Below the pieces are notes generated by a model, which saw only the letters and a program-made list of their open reading frames with translations, was not told the origin of the DNA and made no database searches. A DNA stretch of 64,000 nt from JBDIAG01 sp047974565. Lineage in GTDB: Bacteria; Actinomycetota; Actinomycetes; Actinomycetales; CAWJMD01. The position numbers and the translations under genes are program-made. Where the stretch lies: the NCBI GenBank assembly GCA_047974565.1, contig JBKECN010000067.1, positions 66,449-130,448 on the forward strand, read 5' to 3'. Shown in pieces: positions 8,312-16,437 of the stretch. Position 1 is the first letter of the stretch. Every line of letters begins with the position of its first letter.

Positions 8312-9238
8312 ATGACCGACCCGAACCTGGCCCAGCCGGGTGTCCTCAACGATGCGCTCGCCTTCGCGGAGTACCTCACCTTCGTGTTGCGCGACGACGC
8401 CGACGCCTCGGACGGATTCGCGCACGCCCTGGAGATGGTGGACAACGCGGCCCGGTCGATCGGGCACAAGGACGTCACCGCACAGGTCAGCGCCACCATC
8501 GGTGTCTCCGCGCGCGCCTGGCCCCGCCTGTTTCCCGGCCATCCGCTGCCCGAGGGACTGGCAGACTTCGAAGAACTGCGGGACGGGGACCGCCACTTCC
8601 CAGCCACCCCGGGGGATGTCTTCGTCATGGTCAAGTCGACCAGGATCGACCTCAACCTGCAGGTGGCCAAGTACGTCTACGACGGCTTGCGCCCGATCGC
8701 CGACCTCACCGAGGACGTGACCGGCTTCCGGTACCTCGACGACCGTGATCTCATCGACTTCGTCGACGGGACCGAGAACCCGATCGGCCCGGAACGGACG
8801 GCCGCGGTGCTGGTGCCCGATGGCCCGTATGCCGGCGGGTCACATCTGTTCGTGCAACGGTATGTCGACCGGCAGGCCGATTGGGACGCGCTGAGCACCG
8901 AGCAACAGCAGGATGTCATCGGCCGGACGAAGTTCGACGACCTCGAACTGCCGGCCGAGCAGAAGAAGCCGTACGCCCACAACGTGCGCTCCAAGGTCGA
9001 GCGGGACGGGGAGGAACTGGCGATGTATCGGCAGAACCGGGCCTTCGGCACGGCCCTGGAGCACGGCACGATGTTCATCGGCTTCGTCCAGGACCCCACG
9101 GTGATCCGCACCTCGCTGCGGCAGATGATCGTCGCCGACGAGCACGGCGCGTACGACCACCTGCTCGACTTCGTGGTGGCCCGCACCGGTACGGCCTACT
9201 TCGTGCCTCCGGTGGCCATGATCGCCCCTGGCGGCTGA
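8312..9238 (+). CDS. Dyp-type heme peroxidase
   Basis: 308 aa from ATG 8312, with GGGAGGGA as ribosome-binding site. The distal heme signature DFVDGTENP carries catalytic Asp152 and Asn157. Proximal His223 is in KPYAHNVRSK. A distal Arg near 240-243 is in MYRQNRAFG. The two-lobed ferredoxin-like fold is indicated by FVVARTGTAYFVPP at the end. There is no Tat or Sec signal, so it is cytoplasmic or encapsulated; length and sequence fit the YfeX-like class (type P). It uses hydrogen peroxide to oxidise dyes, porphyrinogens or phenolics. No encapsulin gene is adjacent. The next gene, DUF421, begins 17 bp later but has its own leaderless promoter signal. Confidence 0.93.
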   Translation: MTDPNLAQPGVLNDALAFAEYLTFVLRDDADASDGFAHALEMVDNAARSIGHKDVTAQVSATIGVSARAWPRLFPGHPLPEGLADFEELRDGDRHFPATPGDVFVMVKSTRIDLNLQVAKYVYDGLRPIADLTEDVTGFRYLDDRDLIDFVDGTENPIGPERTAAVLVPDGPYAGGSHLFVQRYVDRQADWDALSTEQQQDVIGRTKFDDLELPAEQKKPYAHNVRSKVERDGEELAMYRQNRAFGTALEHGTMFIGFVQDPTVIRTSLRQMIVADEHGAYDHLLDFVVARTGTAYFVPPVAMIAPGG

Positions 9239-9243
9239 CGACC

Positions 9244-9249
9244 TACGAT
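9244..9249 (+). promoter_or_regulatory. -10 element TACGAT for leaderless DUF421 gene
   Basis: TACGAT, six bases, ATG 9256, with no Shine-Dalgarno sequence. It overlaps the end of the intergenic spacer after the peroxidase stop. Confidence 0.5.
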
Positions 9250-9255
9250 CGGCTG

Positions 9256-9816
9256 ATGGCCGAACTATGGGCGCACGTCGGTATCACCCCGCTGGGAATC
9301 GTCGCGGTCGCAGTGTCGACCACCCTGCTCTATGGCGCCTATTCGGTCATGCTGAGCGTCTGGGGGCCCCGCCTTTTCACCAGCGCCTCCGTGCTGAGCA
9401 TGGCTTTGCTGGCGGTGCTCGGTGGGCTTTTCGCCCGGTCCATGCTGGGCGATTACCCCACCATGGCGGGCGGCTTCGTGGCTGCCATGACCCTGCTCAG
9501 CCTGGAGGCCGCACTCGGACGAATGCGGGCAGCGTTGCCGGCCGGGGCGCGCGACCTGCTGTACGTGCACCGTCCCCTGGTGGCGATGGTCGAGGGACGG
9601 ATCGTCCATCATGCCTTGACCAAGCGCCGGCTCAGCGAACGCGAGTTCCTCGCGCTGCTGCGGGTCGCCGGAGTCCGCGACCGGAGCCAAGCGGCCCTGG
9701 TGATCCTCGAATCACGCGGCGGACTGACTGTGCTGGCCCCGGGCGAACGAATCGAGCCCGAACTGGTCCAGGACGTCGTGGGCGCGCACGAGATCCCGGA
9801 CCATCTCTTGCGCTAG
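9256..9816 (+). CDS. DUF421/YetF-family membrane protein
   Basis: 186 aa from ATG 9256. Three predicted membrane helices (about 12-34, 40-62, 68-88) are followed by a cytoplasmic YetF C-terminal domain with the typical VHRPLVAMVEGRIVHHAL strand pattern, a helix SEREFLALLRVAGV, and VILESRGGLTVL. The family is widespread in bacteria (YdfS, YetF, YrbG in Bacillus) and linked to spore and stress functions, but its molecular role is unknown. The gene follows the DyP peroxidase closely on the same strand, which may mean shared use under oxidative stress, but that is only context. Confidence 0.85.
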   Translation: MAELWAHVGITPLGIVAVAVSTTLLYGAYSVMLSVWGPRLFTSASVLSMALLAVLGGLFARSMLGDYPTMAGGFVAAMTLLSLEAALGRMRAALPAGARDLLYVHRPLVAMVEGRIVHHALTKRRLSEREFLALLRVAGVRDRSQAALVILESRGGLTVLAPGERIEPELVQDVVGAHEIPDHLLR

Positions 9817-10765
9817 CGCCACTGGGTCGGACTTCGGCAGCCTGACTGTCGATTGTGGGCACAAAAGAACGGCACGGGTCGTTCCGAGGCCCCGAGATTA
9901 CCACCGGCGCGCAATCTACCCAAGGGTAACGTCGCCCTTCTTCGACCTGCTCGCGTGCGATGAATCCGCAGCAATGCACGCGATGCGAAAGGAGGTCGCC
10001 CGACCTGCGCAGAATGGCTCGCAACGAGGCTTGCACTCTTCGTATTGTGTGCCACGCTTATGCCAGTCGGGCGGGTGATGCCAGCACCGCCAGGTGCACG
10101 CTGGGTACCCGAGGCCCCCTTTCGAGAACGACCGGCCGAATCAGATCGAGTGATCCCTGGCCACGCCCCACCCCAGCGACCATCCGCTGTCATCGACAGC
10201 AGTCCACGGCCTTCCAGTGCGCGAACTCCACCTGCAGCCGCTCCCAGATCAGCTCGGGCGCAGGCCATTTATTCTGATTTGCACTTTTTATCATATCCGC
10301 AGGACTTCGAGTCGACCACTCCGCCAGTTCGCACCTCCCCGACCCCCGGGACTGGCCTTCGCGACAGTGGTGAACCTGAGTGCCGCTCGATCCAGCGGGA
10401 GCGGCCGTTGCGACGGCCGGCACCGCACCCTCCTCGGCACTGGGCCGACGATTCGGAATTCACCCGTAATAGAGACAGGGAATCAGCGCCCGACGGTACA
10501 TCCATTAGGGGCTGATAAATGCGTCCGGTCACCGGCCCCACACCCGCTGGAGCGCCTTCGGAGTCTTGCCCGTCCACATTATCGATCACCAGATCACCGC
10601 GTGAAGTCAGCACAGCGCCAAGCAGGTGAGTCTTCAGGCTTAACGCGGGTCAAAGCGGGACGTAGCCCCGTTCCGTCGAAGCGATCGCGGTTACCGTCAC
10701 AACACGTCCTTAGCCCAGCCTTACCCGGCCTGAGTGCACTGTCGGCATCGCCCACGGAGAATCCC
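9817..10765. other. 949-bp intergenic region before the secreted lectin-like protein
   Basis: No reading frame here looks protein-like on either strand. A notably AT-richer patch at about 10266-10300 (ATTTATTCTG, then TTTTTATCATATCC) stands out in otherwise 65-70 percent GC DNA and may hold a promoter for the gene at 10766. A GC hairpin and sequence loosely resembling a c-di-GMP-I riboswitch lies at about 10634-10695 (see findings). Confidence 0.5.
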
Positions 10766-12763
10766 ATGACACCTCACGCGAACGCCCGAATCGCCAGCCT
10801 GATCGCCGTCGTCCTGGCCCTGATCGGCGTCAGCCTCACCGCGATGCCGGCTTCGGCAGCCTCCGCCACCTCACAGACCTCGACGATCGACCTGGACTCG
10901 CTCACCTATGACCGGCTCCATGTCGGGTCCTGCCAGGACGGCGGGACCCCGGCGTACTACGAGAAGTTCACCTTCCAGACCAGCGGCATCGGGGTTGACA
11001 CCTACACCATCTCGGTCAACGCGAGCACACCCGTGGTGGCGACCCTGTACGAGGGCACCTTCGACCCGCTCTCGCCCAGCCTGGGCTGCCTCGAAGTGCC
11101 GCTGAGCATCAGCGGCGTCGGGCAGCTGATCACTTCCCTGACCACCACCGTCCTGGACTCGGACCGCACCTGGGTGGTGGTGGTCTCCAGCGACACTCCA
11201 CCGCCGGCCGGGACGGATGTCTCGGTGAACTTCAGCACCCTGCTGTCCACGGTGACCGAGGTGCTGCCGGCGACGGTCACCGTCGACCCGGCCACCGCGC
11301 CGAATGGCACTGTGGCAATGCCCTACTCCCAGACCTTCACCGCCTCGGGAGGCACCTCGCCGTACACGTACGACGTGTCCTCCGGCACCCTGCCACCCGG
11401 TCTGAGCTTCACCGACGGCACCCTCAGCGGCACCCCGACGACAGCAGGCACCTACTCCTTCACCATCCGGGCCCAGGACAGCATGCTCGCCTACGGCACC
11501 CGCGCCTACACCGTCGTCATCGGTGCGGCAGGTGTCGCCCTGACCCCGAGCGTGCTCACCGCCGGAACCGCTGGAACCGCCTATTCCCAGGCCTTCTCGG
11601 TGACCGGAGGTTCCGGGCCCTACCTCTTCGAGGTGACCTCAGGGACCCTTCCGCAGGGTCTCACGGTGAGCCCCACCGGCGTGCTGACCGGCACCCCGAC
11701 GGAGGCCGGCACCTTCGACTTCGTCCTCACCGCAACGGATTCGACTCCGGTCACTCCCGTGGTAGCCCCGTTCCCGCTGACCCTCGAGGTGGCTGTCCCC
11801 GATATCGCGATCAACCCCGACACCCTGCCTGACGGCGAGGTGGGCCTCGTCTACGACCAGGACCTGTCCGGCAGTGGCGGCGTGACCGGCTACGACTTCT
11901 CCGTCACCGACGGCACCCTGCCTACCGGTCTGGCTCTGAGTCCGGCCGGCCGGCTGTCTGGAAGTCCCACTACCGCGGGCAGTTTCACGTTCACCGTGAC
12001 CGTGACTGACTCGACCACCGGCACCGGACCGGCCACCGCGACGCTGACCTACACGATGGTCATCGCCCCGCCGGCCTGCCTGGCGCACAACGAGGTGCTC
12101 ACCGCGGGCCAGAGCTGGTCGTCCCAGTCCAGTCCGCTTGAGGGCCTCTCCTATGAGATGACCATGCAGCCGGACGGCAACGTCGTGCTGATCGCGCCGG
12201 ACGGCAAGCCGATCTGGCAGACCCGGACCAGCGGCCACCCCGGCGCCCGGCTGGTGATGCAGGGCGACGGTAACCTCGTGGTGTACACGACTCTGGGACA
12301 ACCGGTGTGGTCCGCCACGAACACCCCGACCGGCTGCTCGCAGTTGCTCGTTCAGTCCGACGGAAATGTCGTCATCTACGCTCCTGACGGCACCCCGCTG
12401 TGGTGGACCGGAGAGGATCACCTGGCGCCGCAACGGCCCGCCGCCACCGGGACCTCCATCATGCGCGGGCGGAGCCTGCGGGCCGGTCAGTCGATCAGCG
12501 CCGGCTCGACCACCTTCGTCATGCAGCTCGACGGAAACCTCGTCAAGTACAGCCCGACGGGCGTGTGGGCGTCGGGGACCAACAAGGCCGCCAACGAGTA
12601 CGCCTTCGCCGTCCTGCAGGTGGGCGACGGACACTTCGTGATGTATTCACGCGAAGGTGTGCCGCTGTGGATGACGAATGTCTACGAGGGCACCGAGGTG
12701 AAGGTGCAGGAGGACGGCAAGGTGATCCAGTACCAGGGCAGCCGGGCCGCGTGGATCGTGTGA
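10766..12763 (+). CDS. secreted protein with three Ig-like (He_PIG) domains and bulb-type lectin domains
   Basis: 665 aa from ATG 10766, preceded by GGAGA. A Sec signal peptide (hydrophobic core LIAVVLALIGVSLTAMP, cleavage near ASA-A at about 31) is followed by an N-terminal beta domain. Next come three Ig-like putative domains at about 170-435, each with the He_PIG pattern of G-x-Y-x-Q followed by SGTLPPGLSF and SGTPTTAGTYSFT. The C-terminal third contains bulb-type (D-mannose-binding) lectin repeats with the motif QxDGNxVxY: QPDGNVVLIAPDG, QGDGNLVVYT, QSDGNVVIYAPDG, QLDGNLVKYSPTG. These form roughly two B-lectin domains (436-550 and 560-665). There is no sortase signal or anchor, so it is released or held by carbohydrate binding. 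Likely a cell-surface or extracellular glycan-binding protein; the target sugar is unknown. Confidence 0.88.
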   Translation: MTPHANARIASLIAVVLALIGVSLTAMPASAASATSQTSTIDLDSLTYDRLHVGSCQDGGTPAYYEKFTFQTSGIGVDTYTISVNASTPVVATLYEGTFDPLSPSLGCLEVPLSISGVGQLITSLTTTVLDSDRTWVVVVSSDTPPPAGTDVSVNFSTLLSTVTEVLPATVTVDPATAPNGTVAMPYSQTFTASGGTSPYTYDVSSGTLPPGLSFTDGTLSGTPTTAGTYSFTIRAQDSMLAYGTRAYTVVIGAAGVALTPSVLTAGTAGTAYSQAFSVTGGSGPYLFEVTSGTLPQGLTVSPTGVLTGTPTEAGTFDFVLTATDSTPVTPVVAPFPLTLEVAVPDIAINPDTLPDGEVGLVYDQDLSGSGGVTGYDFSVTDGTLPTGLALSPAGRLSGSPTTAGSFTFTVTVTDSTTGTGPATATLTYTMVIAPPACLAHNEVLTAGQSWSSQSSPLEGLSYEMTMQPDGNVVLIAPDGKPIWQTRTSGHPGARLVMQGDGNLVVYTTLGQPVWSATNTPTGCSQLLVQSDGNVVIYAPDGTPLWWTGEDHLAPQRPAATGTSIMRGRSLRAGQSISAGSTTFVMQLDGNLVKYSPTGVWASGTNKAANEYAFAVLQVGDGHFVMYSREGVPLWMTNVYEGTEVKVQEDGKVIQYQGSRAAWIV

Positions 12764-12829
12764 GACCGGCCCCGGACGGCCCGGAACGGGGCATCGCCTG
12801 ATCTCAGGCGCCGGGCCGAAGGGCCACCG

Positions 12830-12865
12830 ACGGCGGCGCTCTCCCCGGTGGGAGGGCGCCGCCGT
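12830..12865. terminator. 16-bp hairpin between convergent lectin gene and fadB-like gene
   Basis: Arms 12830-12845 and 12850-12865 pair completely with one G-U pair around a CGGT loop. It is 67 bp after the lectin-protein stop and 24 bp past the fadB-like stop on the other strand. Probably serves both genes. Confidence 0.75.
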
Positions 12866-12889
12866 GGTGCTGAGGCCGAGCCCGTCAGA

Positions 12890-15016
12890 TCACGCAGGGA
12901 CCGAGGCGACGCCCGGCGGCAGGAAGCGACGGCCGGTTACCCGTTCGCTGCTGCCCTCGCGGTCCAGCAAGGGCAGCAACCCGCCGTCGAAGAGGGTGAA
13001 CCCGGCACCGGTGATCATTGCCAGGTCGATCTCGTGCGGTTCGCTCACCACACCCTCGTCGAGCATCCGACGGGCCTCGTCGGCCAGGGCGTCAAGCACC
13101 CGGGCCCGGATCTGGTTCGCGGACAGTGGCTCCGGCTCAGCGGGAGTGGGCAGCAGGGCGACCACCTCCGGGTCGAGCACCGGGGCGGTGCCCGGCTTGG
13201 CCGGCAGGTAGTACGCCTGCTTGCCCGCCTCGACGACGGCGGTGAGGTTCTCCGGCACCACGAAACGGTCGGGGAAGGCCCGGTGCAGGGAGGTGTTGTT
13301 GTGCAGCGCAATCGCCGGCCCGACTAGGCCCATGAGCTGGAACGGGGCCATCGGCGCCAGACCCACGACCGCTGCGTCGGCCGCCGGGACGGACACCCCC
13401 TCGTCCACCAGCGCACCCACCTCGCCCATGAAGCGGCCGAGCAGCCGGTTCACCACGAACGACGGCGCATCTGCGACGCCGATCGTCGTCTTGCGCAATC
13501 CCTTGGCGACCTTGAAGGCGGTGGCCAGAGTCGCCTCATCGGTCTTGGCCGTGTGCACGATCTCCAGCAGTGGCATGACGGCGACCGGGTTGAAGAAATG
13601 CATGCCGACGACCCGCTCGGGGTGGGTGAGATCGGCGGCCATCTCCGTCACGGACAGCGAGGAGGTGTTGGTGGCCAGGACACACTCCGCGGACACGTAC
13701 TTCTCCACGTCCGCGAAGACCTGCTTCTTCACCGAGAGTTCCTCGAAGACAGCCTCGATGACCAGGTCCGCCTCGGCGAATCCGGCATTGCCCACGCTGC
13801 CGGTGACCAGGCCGGCCAGGCGGGTCGCCTGATCCGGTGAGATCCGGCCCTTCGCGGCCAGCTTGTCGATCTCTGTGCGGACGTACCCCAAGCCCTTGGC
13901 GACCCGGTCCTGATCCAGGTCGCTCATCACCGCCGGGACGTCTAGGCGGCGGGCGAAGAGCAGGGCCAGCTGGGAGGCCATCAGCCCGGCGCCGACCACC
14001 CCGACCATCGTCACGGGGCGGGCGGCCTTGAGATTCACCCCGGCCGGTGGGCGCTTGGCCACCCGCTGCACGAGATTGAAGGCATAGAGACCGGCGCGGA
14101 ACTGCTCACTCATCACCAGATCGGCAAGTGCCTCGTCCTCGGCGGCGAAGCCGGTGTCGGGATCGCTGGTCCGGGCGGCCTCGATGAGGTCCAACGCCCG
14201 GTACGGGGCCGGTGCACCCTCACCCACCCGGGCGGCCAGGGCGGCGCGTGCGGCGGCGACCGCCGGGGCCCAGGCCGGATCATCGGTGTGATCGGTCCGG
14301 CTCACCAGGTCCGGGTCGGTCAGCACCCGGCCGGCCCACCGCAGGGACTCCACCAGGAAGTCCGCCGGCTCGAGCAAGACGTCACCGATGCCCATCGAGA
14401 CGGCGTCCGCTCCGTTGAGCATCTTGTTCTGCTGCAACGGATTCCACACCATCACCTGGATCGCCTGCTGCGGGCCTACCAGGTGCGGCAGCAGGTAGGC
14501 CCCGCCCCACCCCGGCACCAGCCCGAGCATCGTCTCCGGCAGCCCGACGGTCGCGTTGGTGCTGATCGTGCGGTAGGTGCAGTTGAGCGCGACCTCGAGG
14601 CCACCGCCCAGCGCGAGACCGTTGACGAAGGCGAAGCTCGGCACGCTGAGGCGGCTCAGCCTGGACAACTGCGCGTGGCCGGCCCGCGCGACCGTCAACG
14701 CATCCTCCCGGGTGGCGATCTGCCCAACGGCCTTCAGGTCGGCTCCGGCCGCGAAGAAGTAGGGCTTGCCGATCACGCCGACCGCGACGATCTCACCGGC
14801 CGCGGCTCGTGACTGAACCGAGTCCAGCGCCCGCCCGAGACTGGCCATCGTGTCCAGCCCCAAGACGGTGGGCTTCTTGTGATCACCACCATTGTCCATG
14901 GTGAGCAGGGCCATCACGCCTGGGCTGGGACGGCCCGACACTGCGGGCAGATCAACGTCGCGCAGCCGGAAGACCACTTCCGGCGAGACGGTTTCGGGCG
15001 TGGCGTGTTCACTCAT
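12890..15016 (-). CDS. fused enoyl-CoA hydratase/3-hydroxyacyl-CoA dehydrogenase (FadB-like, beta-oxidation)
   Basis: 708 aa from ATG 15016. The N-terminal crotonase domain (about 1-300) holds the oxyanion loop AAGADLKAV and the glutamate-bearing segments NGLALGGGLEVALNC and VGLPETMLGLVPGWGG. The 3-hydroxyacyl-CoA dehydrogenase domain starts at about 330 with the NAD fold GVVGAGLMASQ, followed by NTSSLSVTEMA and the catalytic HFFNPV segment. It ends with the C-terminal helical domain (FVVNRLLGRFMGEV). It converts enoyl-CoA to 3-hydroxyacyl-CoA and then 3-ketoacyl-CoA. The start overlaps the stop of the thiolase gene by four bases (ATGA), showing translational coupling as the alpha/beta pair of a fatty-acid oxidation complex. 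An open upstream frame to 15112 lies inside the thiolase gene and was rejected. Confidence 0.95.
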   Translation of the reverse strand: MSEHATPETVSPEVVFRLRDVDLPAVSGRPSPGVMALLTMDNGGDHKKPTVLGLDTMASLGRALDSVQSRAAAGEIVAVGVIGKPYFFAAGADLKAVGQIATREDALTVARAGHAQLSRLSRLSVPSFAFVNGLALGGGLEVALNCTYRTISTNATVGLPETMLGLVPGWGGAYLLPHLVGPQQAIQVMVWNPLQQNKMLNGADAVSMGIGDVLLEPADFLVESLRWAGRVLTDPDLVSRTDHTDDPAWAPAVAAARAALAARVGEGAPAPYRALDLIEAARTSDPDTGFAAEDEALADLVMSEQFRAGLYAFNLVQRVAKRPPAGVNLKAARPVTMVGVVGAGLMASQLALLFARRLDVPAVMSDLDQDRVAKGLGYVRTEIDKLAAKGRISPDQATRLAGLVTGSVGNAGFAEADLVIEAVFEELSVKKQVFADVEKYVSAECVLATNTSSLSVTEMAADLTHPERVVGMHFFNPVAVMPLLEIVHTAKTDEATLATAFKVAKGLRKTTIGVADAPSFVVNRLLGRFMGEVGALVDEGVSVPAADAAVVGLAPMAPFQLMGLVGPAIALHNNTSLHRAFPDRFVVPENLTAVVEAGKQAYYLPAKPGTAPVLDPEVVALLPTPAEPEPLSANQIRARVLDALADEARRMLDEGVVSEPHEIDLAMITGAGFTLFDGGLLPLLDREGSSERVTGRRFLPPGVASVPA

Positions 15017-16248
15017 GAAGACTCTCCCTGCATCTGTGCCTCGACACGGCCATTCTGGTCGGTGGCAAGGTTCTCCCAGATCACCGCGCCCCCCATCCCC
15101 AGTCCGACGCACATCGTGGTCATCCCGTAGCGCAACGACGGGTCAGCCGCGAATTGCCCGGCCAGCTGGGTCATCAACCGCACTCCGGACGAGGCGAGCG
15201 GATGACCGGTGGCGATCGCCCCGCCCCACGGGTTCACCCGGGGGTCGTCGTCGGCGATGCCGAACTCGTCCAGGAAGGCCAGCACCTGGACCGCGAAGGC
15301 CTCGTTGATCTCGAAGACGTCCATGTCGCTGACGCCCAGACCGGTCTGGGCGAAGACCTTGCGGGCCGCGGGCACCGGGCCCACACCCATCACCTCGGGG
15401 TCGACCCCGGCGAAGGCGTACCCGACCAGGCGCATCTTCGCCCCAAGGCCGAGTTCGTCGGCGACCTCCTCGGCGGCCAGCAGACAGGCGGTCGCACCGT
15501 CGTTGAGGCCGGCGGCGTTACCGGGGGTGACATTGCCGTGGGCGCGGAACGGAGTCTTCAGCCCGGCCAGGTCGGCCAGCGTCGTGCCCGGCCGTGGCGG
15601 TTCGTCTGCGGTGGCCAGGCCCCAGCCCTTCTCGGCCGAACGCAGTTCCATCGGCACCAGATCGGGCTGGATGCGCCCAGCCTGGTAGGCGGCGGCCAGT
15701 TTGGCCTGGGACGCGACGGCATACGCATCACTGCGCGCCTTGGTGATCTCCGGGTAACGGTCGTGCAGATTCTCTGCCGTACTACCCATCACCAGGGCTG
15801 AGGAGTCGACGAGCTTCTCGGCGACGAAGCGCGGGTTGGGGTCCATCACCGAGCCGATCGGGTGCCGACCCATGTGCTCGACGCCGCCGGCGATGGCCAC
15901 GTCGTAGGCACCGAAGGCGATCCCGCTGGCGGTGGTGGTGACTGCGGTCATCGCCCCGGCACACATCCGGTCGATCGCGAAACCCGGCACCGACCTGGGC
16001 AGGCCTGCCAGCAGAGCCGCGCTGCGGCCCAGGGTCATCCCCTGGTCGCCGACCTGGGAGGTGGCGGCGATCGCCACCTCGTCGATCCGCTCGGGTGGCA
16101 GGTTCGGGTTGCGGCGCAGAAGGTCGCGCAGACACGCGACGACCATGTCGTCGGCCCGCGTCTCGGCGTACATCCCCTTCTCGCCGGCCTTGCCGAACGG
16201 GGTCCGCAGGCCGTCGACGAAGACGACCTCTCGAAGTTCTCTGGACAC
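15013..16248 (-). CDS. fadA: acetyl-CoA C-acyltransferase (FadA-type thiolase)
   Basis: 411 aa from GTG 16248. Thiolase signatures: nucleophile Cys96 in DRMCAGAMTAV, His349 in GGAIATGHPLASSG, and the second active-site Cys380 in TTMCVGLGMGG. Length is normal. It cleaves 3-ketoacyl-CoA with CoA in the last step of beta-oxidation, partner of the FadB-like protein encoded immediately downstream with a 4-base overlap. The start region has a weak GGAA and a 22-bp palindrome at 16266-16287, which is probably the operator of this two-gene operon. Confidence 0.95.
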   Translation of the reverse strand: MSRELREVVFVDGLRTPFGKAGEKGMYAETRADDMVVACLRDLLRRNPNLPPERIDEVAIAATSQVGDQGMTLGRSAALLAGLPRSVPGFAIDRMCAGAMTAVTTTASGIAFGAYDVAIAGGVEHMGRHPIGSVMDPNPRFVAEKLVDSSALVMGSTAENLHDRYPEITKARSDAYAVASQAKLAAAYQAGRIQPDLVPMELRSAEKGWGLATADEPPRPGTTLADLAGLKTPFRAHGNVTPGNAAGLNDGATACLLAAEEVADELGLGAKMRLVGYAFAGVDPEVMGVGPVPAARKVFAQTGLGVSDMDVFEINEAFAVQVLAFLDEFGIADDDPRVNPWGGAIATGHPLASSGVRLMTQLAGQFAADPSLRYGMTTMCVGLGMGGAVIWENLATDQNGRVEAQMQGESS

Positions 16249-16265
16249 GTGGATTCCAATCGCTA

Positions 16266-16287
16266 TGACATCAGCGTTGCGATGTCA
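16266..16287. promoter_or_regulatory. 22-bp inverted repeat in the fadA-fadB promoter region
   Basis: TGACATC, eight bases, GATGTCA: perfect 7-bp arms, 18-39 bp upstream of the fadA start. The size and symmetry fit a TetR-type or similar dimeric repressor operator. The regulator is not identified; no tetR gene is adjacent. Confidence 0.6.
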
Positions 16288-16387
16288 GATGGCAGGTTGC
16301 ACTTCGGTATTCAGTTGAGACTCCCCCACACATACTCCCCTGCCCCGGCCTGCGCCCCTGCCGCACACCCGGTCGATGCCCGCCAGG

Positions 16388-16422
16388 CCGGCCCGGCCCC
16401 TCCTGCGACGGGCCGGGGCCGG
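16388..16422. terminator. GC hairpin after the acyl-CoA dehydrogenase gene
   Basis: A 12-bp stem with one bulged G and a 10-base loop, starting 16 bp past the stop of the minus-strand acyl-CoA dehydrogenase. It separates that gene from the fadA-fadB operon promoter. Confidence 0.5.
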
Positions 16423-16437
16423 ACCACCGCGGGCCGA

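Noticed and set aside
10217..10765. N-terminal extension of the lectin protein from an upstream ATG
   Set aside because: The extension is Arg/Pro-rich and not protein-like. ATG 10766 has a ribosome-binding site and is followed at once by a signal peptide.
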